Origin: Marinobacter sp050379415
Lineage (GTDB): Bacteria; Pseudomonadota; Gammaproteobacteria; Pseudomonadales; Oleiphilaceae
Length of the DNA stretch: 64,000 nucleotides
Reading direction: 5' to 3'
NCBI RefSeq assembly: GCF_050379415.1
Contig: NZ_JBNRLS010000002.1
Coordinates: 558,001 to 622,000, forward strand
The position numbers were made by a program, and so were the translations under genes. Shown here in pieces: positions 8,484 through 16,478 of this stretch. Every line of letters starts with the position of its first letter. The first letter of the stretch is position 1. Below the pieces are notes generated by a model that saw nothing but the letters and a program-made list of their open reading frames with translations, ran no database searches and was not told the DNA's origin.

Positions 8484-9419
8484 CTATAACGTCCTTACGA
8501 ATTTCTCAGCGCTGGGAGCCTGTTCCTGGCCGCCGGCCTGGGTTGGCGTTGCAGCATTCCGTACGGCTGGCTCCAGCACACCGGCCTCCCGCAATATTTC
8601 GCCCATGGGCGCAAAATCGAACCGCTGCAGCAGCCTGTTCAGGCGTGCCTCGCACACATCCAGGTTGTTGTAATGCCGGAACCTGGACAGCCATTTGACC
8701 TCGAGCCTTGGTTGCTCCGGGTCCACCTCCCAGGGGTGCAGGTAAAACACGAAAGGCCGCCCCTGGCGGTTGATGGAGCCAAGCGCCCATTGGCTGAACC
8801 AGTAGGGAAACAGCCGGAAGTAACCTCCGCCGGCGATCGGCAGGGTATAGCCGGGTAGCTTCAGGGTGCTCAAGGGGAATTCCGCCAGTTCATGACCATT
8901 ATCGGTCTTCAGGCGGTAAGGCCAACGGGGGGCGTCCGGCATGCCATAGCGGTCATGGTGTACCGGAAAGATGGAGGAATCCCAGGTAAAGCCCTCCTCG
9001 GCGAGGATATCGAGGGCCCAGCGGGATCGGGCGGTGATTGAGTAGCTGGCGGCACGGTACCCGGTCACGGGTTCGCCAAGGATATCTTCAAGAATGCGCC
9101 TGGACCGGCGGGTTTCCTCGCGAAAGACATCCGGAGTCTGATGGTAGATCAGTTGGTGGCTGTACCCGTGGCTTGCCACTTCGTGGCCGCTGGCACGGAT
9201 GCGACGTACCAGTTCCGGGGAGCGCTCCGCTACCCAGCCTAGGGTGAAAAAGGTCGCCTTGGTGTTGTATTGATCGAGCAGGCCGAGTAACCGGTCGGTG
9301 TTGGCCTCTACCCGATATTCCATGGAATCCCAGTCATCCCGGCGCACCGCCTCAGCGAGTGCGGCCACCTGGAAGTAGTCTTCCACGTCAATTGTCAGAG
9401 CATTACGAATGCGGTTCAT
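8484..9419 (-). CDS. XrtA-system polysaccharide deacetylase
   Basis: A 311-residue NodB-type deacetylase matching the kind found in PEP-CTERM/XrtA exopolysaccharide loci (with the C-terminal DUF3473-like extension). The catalytic acid pair is in NALTIDVEDYFQVAAL at the N-terminus; the metal-binding histidines are in GHEVASHGYSHQLIYH. The family removes acetyl groups from amino sugars. No signal peptide is visible. The ATG at 9419 follows AGGGAAGGG. In many related loci an AAA ATPase gene and a FemAB-like gene sit beside this one; neither is present here. Confidence 0.9.
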   Translation of the reverse strand: MNRIRNALTIDVEDYFQVAALAEAVRRDDWDSMEYRVEANTDRLLGLLDQYNTKATFFTLGWVAERSPELVRRIRASGHEVASHGYSHQLIYHQTPDVFREETRRSRRILEDILGEPVTGYRAASYSITARSRWALDILAEEGFTWDSSIFPVHHDRYGMPDAPRWPYRLKTDNGHELAEFPLSTLKLPGYTLPIAGGGYFRLFPYWFSQWALGSINRQGRPFVFYLHPWEVDPEQPRLEVKWLSRFRHYNNLDVCEARLNRLLQRFDFAPMGEILREAGVLEPAVRNAATPTQAGGQEQAPSAEKFVRTL

Positions 9420-9453
9420 TGAGCCCTTCCCTGGCCCTGTTGTCAGTTGCCGT

Positions 9454-10719
9454 TCAACGGAACTGGTAACTCAGGCCGAGCAAAATCCAGTTTTCGTTGT
9501 ATTCACGGGAGGCGGTCTCGCTCTCCCGGCGCTCGTGACCGATACTGCCCTGAGCGGTCAGTTTTCGGCTGAGCTGGTAATCCAGACCGACCCTCAAATC
9601 CAGCACGTGATCATTGGAGTCGATCTCGCCTCCGTAATCGTAAAAGTCATAGCCAAGTCCCGCGTTGAAGCCCATGAACTCAGTCACTGGTCTGCGGTAG
9701 CGGGCATTGAAGCCTGAACGATAGTCGGTCAGATCGCTCAGGAGGTAATCTGTCTGGCTGCCATAGCCGCTCAGCCCCAGCGAGCTACCGTCACTGAAGC
9801 CTTTGTCCAGTGTCGCGCGAAATGCCGTCACCTCAACCGGCTCGGTCTGTTCCAGGTTGAACACGAAGGAGCCTATGCGTATATCAAGATCCGACGTCTG
9901 GTCCGTCAGCTCGCGATTGGCCACCAGAGTCAGCAAGGTTGTTGGATTGATCTCGCGTTCAAGCCGGAGGTTACCGACCACTCCCTCGTTTTCACTCTGA
10001 CTACCCGGCCTCCGACTCTCCAGTTGGCTTACACCAAGTGAACCACTCAACCGGGTGGCAACCCATTGTTTACTGAAGGTCGCTGTCAGAGTATCTCGGT
10101 CAACGTCTTCCTCTATGGTATCCAGCTCTGCCCGATCAGCAGATGCAAACAGACCCGCCGTCAGGGTCGGACTGAACAGATGATTCCATGCAGCGGATGC
10201 GATGTAACGTTCGCTGTCCGGCTCAACCGGCTCGCTGTAGTCCGTCTGCTCATAGGAAGCCCGGAACACCAGTTCGTCCACCGAGGTCGCCCTGAAGCTC
10301 AGCACGGGGCCGGTTCGGAAGAGATTCTTTCGGGTGCGGTTCTCAGGGGTATCTCCGGCCCGGGAATCCTGCGTGACATCGCGGAGGTAGTCGGTCAACT
10401 CCCAGCTCAGGTTGTCGTTGATCTCGCAATCACCGAGAAACGTCATGTTGCTGTAGACTTCCGGATCATAGGTATCATCCATCCAGTATCCGTAACCGAA
10501 GCGTGAACCCAGATCGGCGTTACACCGACCAGGATCGGTGCGGTATCCGATGCCGATGGTGGTCCGGGTTTCCAGATCGCTGGTTTCATCCGAGGCCGAC
10601 AGTTCCGCGTTGTCACTGAATCGACCTTGCAGAGAACCATCGATCCGCAGAGGCTCGGCGACAGCGGTCGATAACCCGGTGGTTGCGATTGCCAATACCA
10701 GTACCTTTTTTTCAACCAT
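9454..10719 (-). CDS. Outer-membrane beta-barrel protein of the EPS locus
   Basis: A 421-residue protein with a signal peptide (MVEKKVLVLAIATTGLSTAVA) followed by alternating beta-strand segments and ending in an aromatic residue close to the C-terminus (WILLGLSYQFR), typical of an outer-membrane barrel. It resembles the PEP-CTERM-associated or EpsL-like barrel proteins of exopolysaccharide loci. Likely role: passage of the polysaccharide across the outer membrane together with the Wza-like lipoprotein. Its ATG overlaps the stop of the kinase-like gene by eight bases. No catalytic motif is visible; function is inferred from position and topology. Confidence 0.75.
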   Translation of the reverse strand: MVEKKVLVLAIATTGLSTAVAEPLRIDGSLQGRFSDNAELSASDETSDLETRTTIGIGYRTDPGRCNADLGSRFGYGYWMDDTYDPEVYSNMTFLGDCEINDNLSWELTDYLRDVTQDSRAGDTPENRTRKNLFRTGPVLSFRATSVDELVFRASYEQTDYSEPVEPDSERYIASAAWNHLFSPTLTAGLFASADRAELDTIEEDVDRDTLTATFSKQWVATRLSGSLGVSQLESRRPGSQSENEGVVGNLRLEREINPTTLLTLVANRELTDQTSDLDIRIGSFVFNLEQTEPVEVTAFRATLDKGFSDGSSLGLSGYGSQTDYLLSDLTDYRSGFNARYRRPVTEFMGFNAGLGYDFYDYGGEIDSNDHVLDLRVGLDYQLSRKLTAQGSIGHERRESETASREYNENWILLGLSYQFR

Positions 10720-11623
10720 TGATCACCGCCCCGACAAATTTCTGCGGATGGAATGCAAGCGCTGCCTGCTCGGCTGTTGCGGGACTCACCCGGCCATGGG
10801 GAACCACCAACATGGCGTAGTCGCACAGTTCACCGAGAATTCGGGCGTCCGGCGAATCACTGATCGGGGCGGTATCGAAAATGATGAAGCGGTCCGGATA
10901 GCGCCGACGCACGGCCTGCACAAACTGTTTCATGCGAAAAGAGGTAAAAAATTCTGCGGGTATCTCCCGCCGGCTGCCTGCCGGAATCAATCTCAGCCTG
11001 GGAATACCGGTGGGATACAGGATACTGGCGACATCGAAATCCGGGTCATCAAGAAAGTCAGTCAGACCGTATTCCGGCACTACATCGACCAGTGAGTGCA
11101 GACTCGGCTCGTGCAGATTGCAATCAATAACAACCGCCGTCTTGGCCTGATCAAAGGCAAAGGCCGCCGCGAGATTGAATGCCACAAACGAACTCCCGGC
11201 GCTGCTGCTGGCGCCACTGACCACCAGAGTGAAGTTGTTGCCTCCGGAGGCTTCCAGAAGTTTGGTGCGCAAAGCCCGGAACCGGTTGACCAGTTGGCGA
11301 TTGGGAGATTCGGGATAGATGATGCGCCGCTCGTCAAGATCATCATGGCTGAGCCGCCGCGGCTCCTGCATCCGCACGATCTGTTTGCTGATGACATAGC
11401 GGTCGACAGCGCCCGGTCCCAACTCCAGGGAGCTCGGCACCAGCATGCGGGAATCATCCCATTCCGAGTAGGGTACGCCCTCGCCTTTCAGGGCTTTTTC
11501 CGCATCGCTCTCCTCCGGTGCCTGTTTGTGCACCTCCCAGAAACGGCCTTCCCGGTTCTGCTGCTCGGCGTCCGGATTGACCGAGCGATCCGTGGTCTTG
11601 GCGTGTTTGCTTTGCTCAGTCAT
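10712..11623 (-). CDS. BY-kinase-like (CpsD/XrtA-associated) protein with degenerate P-loop
   Basis: A 303-residue soluble protein corresponding to the XrtA-associated tyrosine autokinase position, between the chain-length protein and the outer-membrane barrel. Walker A' (TAVVIDCNLHEPSL) and Walker B (RFIIFDTAPISDSPDA) equivalents are recognisable, but the expected P-loop (PGEGKS-like) reads SGASSSAGSSF and lacks the lysine. No tyrosine-rich C-terminal tail is present. It may therefore be a non-catalytic partner of the chain-length protein rather than a kinase. The start at 11623 is chosen because it overlaps the upstream stop as ATGA; an earlier ATG at 11674 would lie inside that gene. Confidence 0.8.
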   Translation of the reverse strand: MTEQSKHAKTTDRSVNPDAEQQNREGRFWEVHKQAPEESDAEKALKGEGVPYSEWDDSRMLVPSSLELGPGAVDRYVISKQIVRMQEPRRLSHDDLDERRIIYPESPNRQLVNRFRALRTKLLEASGGNNFTLVVSGASSSAGSSFVAFNLAAAFAFDQAKTAVVIDCNLHEPSLHSLVDVVPEYGLTDFLDDPDFDVASILYPTGIPRLRLIPAGSRREIPAEFFTSFRMKQFVQAVRRRYPDRFIIFDTAPISDSPDARILGELCDYAMLVVPHGRVSPATAEQAALAFHPQKFVGAVING

Positions 11624-13146
11624 CCGATGACTCCCATCATTGATGCTGCCGCGATGGCAACGTAGGCCCCGCAAACCAGCAAGGCGCAGACCACAACCAG
11701 CGTTGTCAGGCGGCGTTCACGACGTTGCTCGTAGGGTGTTTTGACCTGCGGCAACTCGGCCAGGACCGGCAAACCGATGGTCTCTTCCAGTTGCTTGCGA
11801 GCGCGAACGCGAGGGTCGATCTGGAGCAATCCTGCTATCAGCCCGAAGGGCGCAATGGCACCGAGAAACAGGCCGGCAAACGCAAACGTCGAGAATTTCG
11901 GGCCTTTGACTCCACGCGGATACTGAGCATTCTCACTGATCCTGTAGCTCAGACCCTGGCCTTCAACATCCAGATGCATGGACACCCGGGCCCTTTCACG
12001 ACGTTTGAGCAGATCATCGTAAATCTGCTTGTTCACTTCCATGTCGCGGGTCAGATCGGAGTACTCGGCCTTGTTTTCCTGGATTCTCTCCATACGGAGC
12101 ATGTGCTCAGACAATAACTCATTAAGTGCCCTGATCCGGGTGTCTTTGGTCCGGATATCGGCGCGGGTTTCTGCCAGTGCGCTCCTGACCTCCTGGAAGA
12201 CCGGGTTGGCTTCGGCATCCCCGCCGGACACCACGTTTGCCGGCCCGCCGTCCGCCAGGGCCTGGGCCCGGCGCCGCTCGAGTTCCGCAATCTGCTCCCG
12301 AAGGATCACGATATCGGGATAGGTGTCGTGATAGCGGAGCCTCAGGTTATCGAGCTTGTCCTGCAAGCCGTTTATGCGTTGCTGATATTGGTCCACCGCC
12401 CGTTGCTGGATGACCGGAGCCATCCCCAGCAACTCTTTCTCCAGGGAGGCAGCACGGGACTGCAGTTCCCGGCGGTCGAGTTCGGCCCGTTCAATCTGGC
12501 TGCGCAGATTGGCCATGCGCTGGTTGGCCTCACCCTCGGTGCCGTCAACATTTTCCGAGAGGAATTGCTTCATTCGTTCTTCAACCTGAGCCAACTGCTG
12601 CTCGTAGCTCTTGACCTGCTTGTCGATGAACTCGTAAGCATTTCTGCTTTCACTGCGCTTACGGGAATTGTTTTCAGCGATGAAAAGCTGGCCGAGCCTT
12701 TGTGCAATCTGAAAGGCCTGGTCAGGAGATTCTGATGAGTATCCTATGCTGAAGTAGCTATCGCCCCTGGGACGCACAAAGAGGTTGGCGCGGATAGCGG
12801 CAATCCGGTTCTCCAGTGCTTCGGGCGACAGTCCGGATGCTTCCTCCCCGTATATTTCCGGGTCCGTGGCTACGGGCTCGACAATATTCCGGCTCCAGAG
12901 CAGCTCCCTGGCGGCAGACGTCCGGTCACTGACCCGTGTCGTCACCGCGCTACCCTCCATAAGCGGGCGGATGATATTCCGGTCATCCACGAAGATAACG
13001 ACCTGGGACTCGTATTTGTATGGCCACAGAAAGCCGGCGATCAGCACTGCGAAACTGACAACAGCGAATACCATCAGGGCCAGCCACTTGTGGGCCTTGA
13101 TTTCCCGGAACATTTCGGCCGGCAATTGGGAAAAAGGGAGGGTCAT
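11620..13146 (-). CDS. Polysaccharide chain-length determinant (Wzz/XrtA type)
   Basis: A 508-residue inner-membrane protein of the polysaccharide co-polymerase family. It has a membrane helix near residues 24-44, a periplasmic domain with long coiled-coil segments (roughly 180-280 and 310-370), a proline-containing segment (NAQYPRGVKGPKF) before a membrane helix near 420-440, and a further C-terminal membrane helix near 480-505. It controls chain length and usually works with a BY-kinase. An AGGAACAG ribosome site precedes the ATG at 13146. The next gene overlaps its stop. Confidence 0.9.
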   Translation of the reverse strand: MTLPFSQLPAEMFREIKAHKWLALMVFAVVSFAVLIAGFLWPYKYESQVVIFVDDRNIIRPLMEGSAVTTRVSDRTSAARELLWSRNIVEPVATDPEIYGEEASGLSPEALENRIAAIRANLFVRPRGDSYFSIGYSSESPDQAFQIAQRLGQLFIAENNSRKRSESRNAYEFIDKQVKSYEQQLAQVEERMKQFLSENVDGTEGEANQRMANLRSQIERAELDRRELQSRAASLEKELLGMAPVIQQRAVDQYQQRINGLQDKLDNLRLRYHDTYPDIVILREQIAELERRRAQALADGGPANVVSGGDAEANPVFQEVRSALAETRADIRTKDTRIRALNELLSEHMLRMERIQENKAEYSDLTRDMEVNKQIYDDLLKRRERARVSMHLDVEGQGLSYRISENAQYPRGVKGPKFSTFAFAGLFLGAIAPFGLIAGLLQIDPRVRARKQLEETIGLPVLAELPQVKTPYEQRRERRLTTLVVVCALLVCGAYVAIAAASMMGVIG

Positions 13147-13200
13147 GACACTGTTCCTTCCCGGTTCATACCGGGGTCTGCTACCTTGAAAATCCTTTTA

Positions 13201-13845
13201 TCAGAAGACCCGCTCAGGAACGCTGAGGATATCGCCCGGACGCAACGGGTAGTTTGTCTTTACATCGCCTCGCGTGAGGATATCCCCAAGCCTTACCGGG
13301 ATCGCCACTACATCGTTACCAACCTGCCGGTACAGCATGGCGTTGTTCTCGGCGGCAAACTGATTGGCACCACCGGCCTGGAGCACGATGTCCAGCACCG
13401 TCATACCTGCACGATGGGGCATCGAGAGGGGCTGTTCGACGGCACCGGCAACACGGACCCTGTCGATAAACTCGTGACTGCCCATGCTGGTGACGACAAC
13501 GCTGACCTGGGGTTGGCGAATAAAGGAAGACAGCTGCAGTTCGATGTCACTGGCGAGACCTTCCGGCGTTTTTCCGCTTGCCTGGACGTCGCCGACCAGG
13601 GGCACGGAGACTTTGCCGTCCGGGCGGACCGGAACCGTGATACTGAGGTCTTCGTTTCGCCATACCGAGACCCGGACGGTATCGGTGGGCCCGAGAATGT
13701 ATTCATCAACGCTTGTCGTTGTATCGACCGTAAGCGCCCTGTTAATCGCTTCGGGCGACGAAGCGCTGGGTGCAGCACATCCTGTAGACAACGCTACCGC
13801 CACCAGGGTCGCGATTACGCCCCAAAACCTGAACATCCGTGACAT
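13201..13845 (-). CDS. Wza-like polysaccharide export lipoprotein
   Basis: A 214-residue export protein of the polysaccharide biosynthesis/export (Wza) family in the short form typical of PEP-CTERM loci. A lipoprotein signal is visible (VAVALSTGC, cysteine about residue 23). The Poly_export start (DEYILGPTDTVRVSVW) is near residue 45, followed by an SLBB-like segment (RVRVAGAVEQPLSM). It is expected to form part of the outer-membrane export complex together with the barrel protein encoded downstream. A GAGAGGAATAAC ribosome site precedes the ATG. It lacks the long C-terminal helix of E. coli Wza, consistent with a separate barrel partner. Confidence 0.9.
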   Translation of the reverse strand: MSRMFRFWGVIATLVAVALSTGCAAPSASSPEAINRALTVDTTTSVDEYILGPTDTVRVSVWRNEDLSITVPVRPDGKVSVPLVGDVQASGKTPEGLASDIELQLSSFIRQPQVSVVVTSMGSHEFIDRVRVAGAVEQPLSMPHRAGMTVLDIVLQAGGANQFAAENNAMLYRQVGNDVVAIPVRLGDILTRGDVKTNYPLRPGDILSVPERVF

Positions 13846-13906
13846 TGTTATTCCTCTCTGAAATCCCTGTTTGAGTTCGGCTCCGAAGACTGCGCCCCTT
13901 CCGAAG

Positions 13907-15319
13907 CTACCTTGAACCTTTCCTGAACAAGATCACTTCCACCGTCTGCATCATGATCAGAAGATCCAGCAACAGACTCTGGTTCTTGATGTAGTAAAGG
14001 TCATACCTGAGCTTTTCGCGACTGTCCTCTTCGTTATCTGCGTACGCGAAACACAGTTGCGCCCAGCCTGTAATTCCGGGCTTTACGCGATGCCGTTCGT
14101 TGTAGAACGGGATAGTTGCTGCCAGCTTCTCGACAAATATCGGCCGTTCCGGACGGGGCCCGACAAAGGCCATCGTACCGTTCAGCACATTGAAGATTTG
14201 TGGCAATTCGTCGATGCGCAACTTCCGGATAAATTCACCAACCCGGGTAACCCGGGTGTCACCCTTGCTGGCCCAGACAGCGCCGTTCTTTTCCGCATCG
14301 GTCACCATCGAGCGGAACTTGTGTACACGGAACACCTTGCCATTGAGCCCCACCCGCTCCTGACTGTAGATAACCGGGGCACGGAAGCCGTCTTCCAGCT
14401 TGATCGCGAGCATCGTCAGCAACATCAGGGGAAGGGTCGCCAGCAGCAGGGTGATCGATGAAGCCAGGTCCAGTGTTCTTTTCCAGAAACCAGCGACGGA
14501 GGCGACGTTGTAACCGTCAGAGAACACCAGCCAGCCCTGGGTAATCATTTCCAGGGCCACCTTGCGGGATTCCCTTTCGTAGAAGGTGGCACCGTCAACA
14601 ACCTTGACGCCCTGCATTTTGCACTCCAGCAGGTCCTCCATGGGCAGCCCCTTGCGGCGGTCTTCAACCGCCACGACAATTTCATGCACCCGAAGGGAAA
14701 GAACAAATCTGTGCAGCGCCACAGCCGGCGTAACCAGCTGGCTCTTGCTCACAGCCACCGGTTCACCCGGCATAGGCACAAAACCCGCCAGCGTAAAACC
14801 TTTCCGGTTGAACGGTGTCTTCAGGTCCTCCAGCAACTGACTGGCTCTTGGTCCGGCGCCCAGCACCAGCACCCGCCGCTTGAATGCGTCCTTCCCTACC
14901 AGAGCGAAAAAGACAGTTCTTACCAGTCCCAGCATGAACAGCCCGAACACGGCAGCGGTGGTCAGAACACTGGTGTGCCCCAGATACCACAGCCAATCAC
15001 CACCAATCAGATAGGCCAGACCGCAAAGTGGAAGGCTGATGATCAGGGCCATGAGGGTCCGCAGCATCATGCCTGACATGCCCTCTTCCAGGCGCGCCTG
15101 ATGAACCGCAACGGCCACCATCACAAACAGATTCAATAGAGCAAAGGCGAGCGCAGAGGGAACGACATACCAGATCTGCGTAATGAAGAACGAAACGTCA
15201 CCAAAAAAAGCAAAAAAAACAGACAGGCAAAACGCCAGAATCAGGACCAGAAGATCAATCAGCCCCAGGATCAGGAAGGGTAAATGAATGTAATGCCGAA
15301 AAAACCTGACGTGAGCCAC
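13907..15319 (-). CDS. Initiating undecaprenyl-phosphate sugar transferase (EpsB/WbaP type)
   Basis: A 470-residue polyprenyl glycosylphosphotransferase that should attach the first sugar-phosphate to undecaprenyl phosphate. The N-terminal part has several membrane helices (about 10-135), then a CoA-binding-like domain (RRVLVLGAGPRASQLLEDL), another helix, and the catalytic bacterial sugar transferase domain with VHKFRSMVTDAEKNG, VGPRPERP and VKPGITGWAQL. It matches the TIGR03013-like enzyme of XrtA loci. The start codon is GTG at 15319, five bases after AAGGAG. It is the first gene of the exopolysaccharide operon, with a sigma-70-like promoter upstream. Confidence 0.92.
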   Translation of the reverse strand: MAHVRFFRHYIHLPFLILGLIDLLVLILAFCLSVFFAFFGDVSFFITQIWYVVPSALAFALLNLFVMVAVAVHQARLEEGMSGMMLRTLMALIISLPLCGLAYLIGGDWLWYLGHTSVLTTAAVFGLFMLGLVRTVFFALVGKDAFKRRVLVLGAGPRASQLLEDLKTPFNRKGFTLAGFVPMPGEPVAVSKSQLVTPAVALHRFVLSLRVHEIVVAVEDRRKGLPMEDLLECKMQGVKVVDGATFYERESRKVALEMITQGWLVFSDGYNVASVAGFWKRTLDLASSITLLLATLPLMLLTMLAIKLEDGFRAPVIYSQERVGLNGKVFRVHKFRSMVTDAEKNGAVWASKGDTRVTRVGEFIRKLRIDELPQIFNVLNGTMAFVGPRPERPIFVEKLAATIPFYNERHRVKPGITGWAQLCFAYADNEEDSREKLRYDLYYIKNQSLLLDLLIMMQTVEVILFRKGSR

Positions 15320-15436
15320 ATAAACTCCTTGTGTTCTTCACGTAACAACCACAACTTTGCCTCACCGGAATGCAGGGTTTTTAACTCTTTCCTGAGCACC
15401 TGGTCCGGTCTCAACCGGGCAATAGCTTACTTACAA

Positions 15437-15464
15437 AGTGTAACCTGTTTTTACAGTCCGTCAA
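15437..15464 (-). promoter_or_regulatory. Sigma-70-like promoter of the exopolysaccharide operon
   Basis: On the minus strand, TTGACG (15464-15459) and TACACT (15442-15437) are separated by 16 bases, about 120 bases before the GTG start of the initiating sugar transferase. The fit to consensus is reasonable; transcription start is not shown. No GG-N10-GC sigma-54 element was seen in the same leader, unlike the neighbouring PEP-CTERM gene. Confidence 0.5.
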
Positions 15465-15559
15465 CAAACCGCCCTTCGGAAAGTCCGCGAGAATGCCGGC
15501 AAAAAATTTCCCCGGCTTCCCCGCGGAGCCTTCGGTTCTGGATTGATTTGATATGGAAT

Positions 15560-16333
15560 TTAACAGGCGGTGTCAGATGACTTGCGCCGCTTCATGACTC
15601 CCATTCCGACAAGTCCAAGACCCAGCAAGGCCAGGGTTCCGGGCTCCGGAACGGTACCGACTGTCACATTGTCGATGCCGAAACCATCGTTCTCATCGTT
15701 GGTGTAGAAGGTCAGCGAACTGATTGCCACATCGCTCATGATGCCGACGTAGAAGGCAGAGCCACTCGCGAGGCTGGGATCGAATACCGCGCCGAGATCA
15801 AGCGTACCTTCAGTCTGATCTGCGAACAGAATATTCATGATACCGCCGACATCATTGGGATCCGTCAGATAGAAGCCCACGGCGGTGTACATGCCCGCAA
15901 GCGAGAACTTCATCTGCTGGGAATCCATGCTGTCGAGCCAGTTCTGGTTCTCACCATCAGCCGGCATGGGGTAACGGCCACTGAACGGACTGGTGTCCGA
16001 ATTCAGGATGGCCAACCCACCCGCGCAGCTGAAGCCACCATCGTTACAGGACTCGGACGGATAATCTCCGCCAGGCTGCAACTGGGTGAAGTCGCCAACG
16101 CTGGTGTTGATGGTAGTGGTCTGGTCTGCCGAGCCGGTGGCTGCGGTAAACCCTTCGAAGGTTTCTGTTGTCGTATCCTTGAGGAACGCCAGAAAATCCG
16201 TCTCTGCAGCCTCAGCCTCCGTGACTCCCGGACCGCTGACGGTCACGTCGATCATGGCGGCATTCGCTACTGAAACGGAAAATGCAGAAGCAAGCGCAAT
16301 CCCCGTTAGTTGCTTTGCTAGAGCCAATTTCAT
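15560..16333 (-). CDS. PEP-CTERM sorting-domain protein
   Basis: A 257-residue secreted protein. It has an N-terminal signal peptide (MKLALAKQLTGIALASAFSV, cleavage after about residue 25) and a C-terminal sorting signal starting near residue 228: VPEPGTLALLGLGLVG, then a short hydrophobic stretch and a basic MKRRK tail. Such proteins are recognised by the exosortase XrtA and are co-inherited with exopolysaccharide loci. The body is a predicted extracellular beta-rich domain with GFGIDNVTVG before the PEP motif. AAGGAG precedes the ATG. It is a separate transcript beside the EPS operon, with a sigma-54-type promoter. Confidence 0.92.
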   Translation of the reverse strand: MKLALAKQLTGIALASAFSVSVANAAMIDVTVSGPGVTEAEAAETDFLAFLKDTTTETFEGFTAATGSADQTTTINTSVGDFTQLQPGGDYPSESCNDGGFSCAGGLAILNSDTSPFSGRYPMPADGENQNWLDSMDSQQMKFSLAGMYTAVGFYLTDPNDVGGIMNILFADQTEGTLDLGAVFDPSLASGSAFYVGIMSDVAISSLTFYTNDENDGFGIDNVTVGTVPEPGTLALLGLGLVGMGVMKRRKSSDTAC

Positions 16334-16383
16334 GTCTCACTCCTTTGACAATGATTGTGGGTATGTCCACGCCCTCCACCAAA

Positions 16384-16397
16384 GCAAACAAGGAGCC
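16384..16397 (-). promoter_or_regulatory. Sigma-54 (RpoN) promoter for the PEP-CTERM gene
   Basis: The minus strand reads TTGGCTCCTTGTTTGCTT here. GG (16397-16396) and GC (16385-16384) are separated by exactly ten bases, the invariant spacing of -24/-12 promoters (consensus TGGCACG-N4-TTGCW). A start about twelve bases downstream would give a leader of about 40 bases before the ATG at 16333. PEP-CTERM genes in other bacteria are known to be controlled by the PrsK/PrsR two-component pair with RpoN; neither gene is in this window. Confidence 0.65.
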
Positions 16398-16478
16398 AAC
16401 TTCTATTTTTTTTCGCCCTTTCAGTAAGTTAAAAAATGCATCTAAAAGCAGTGTAAAAAATACTGACGGTTTCTCCCC

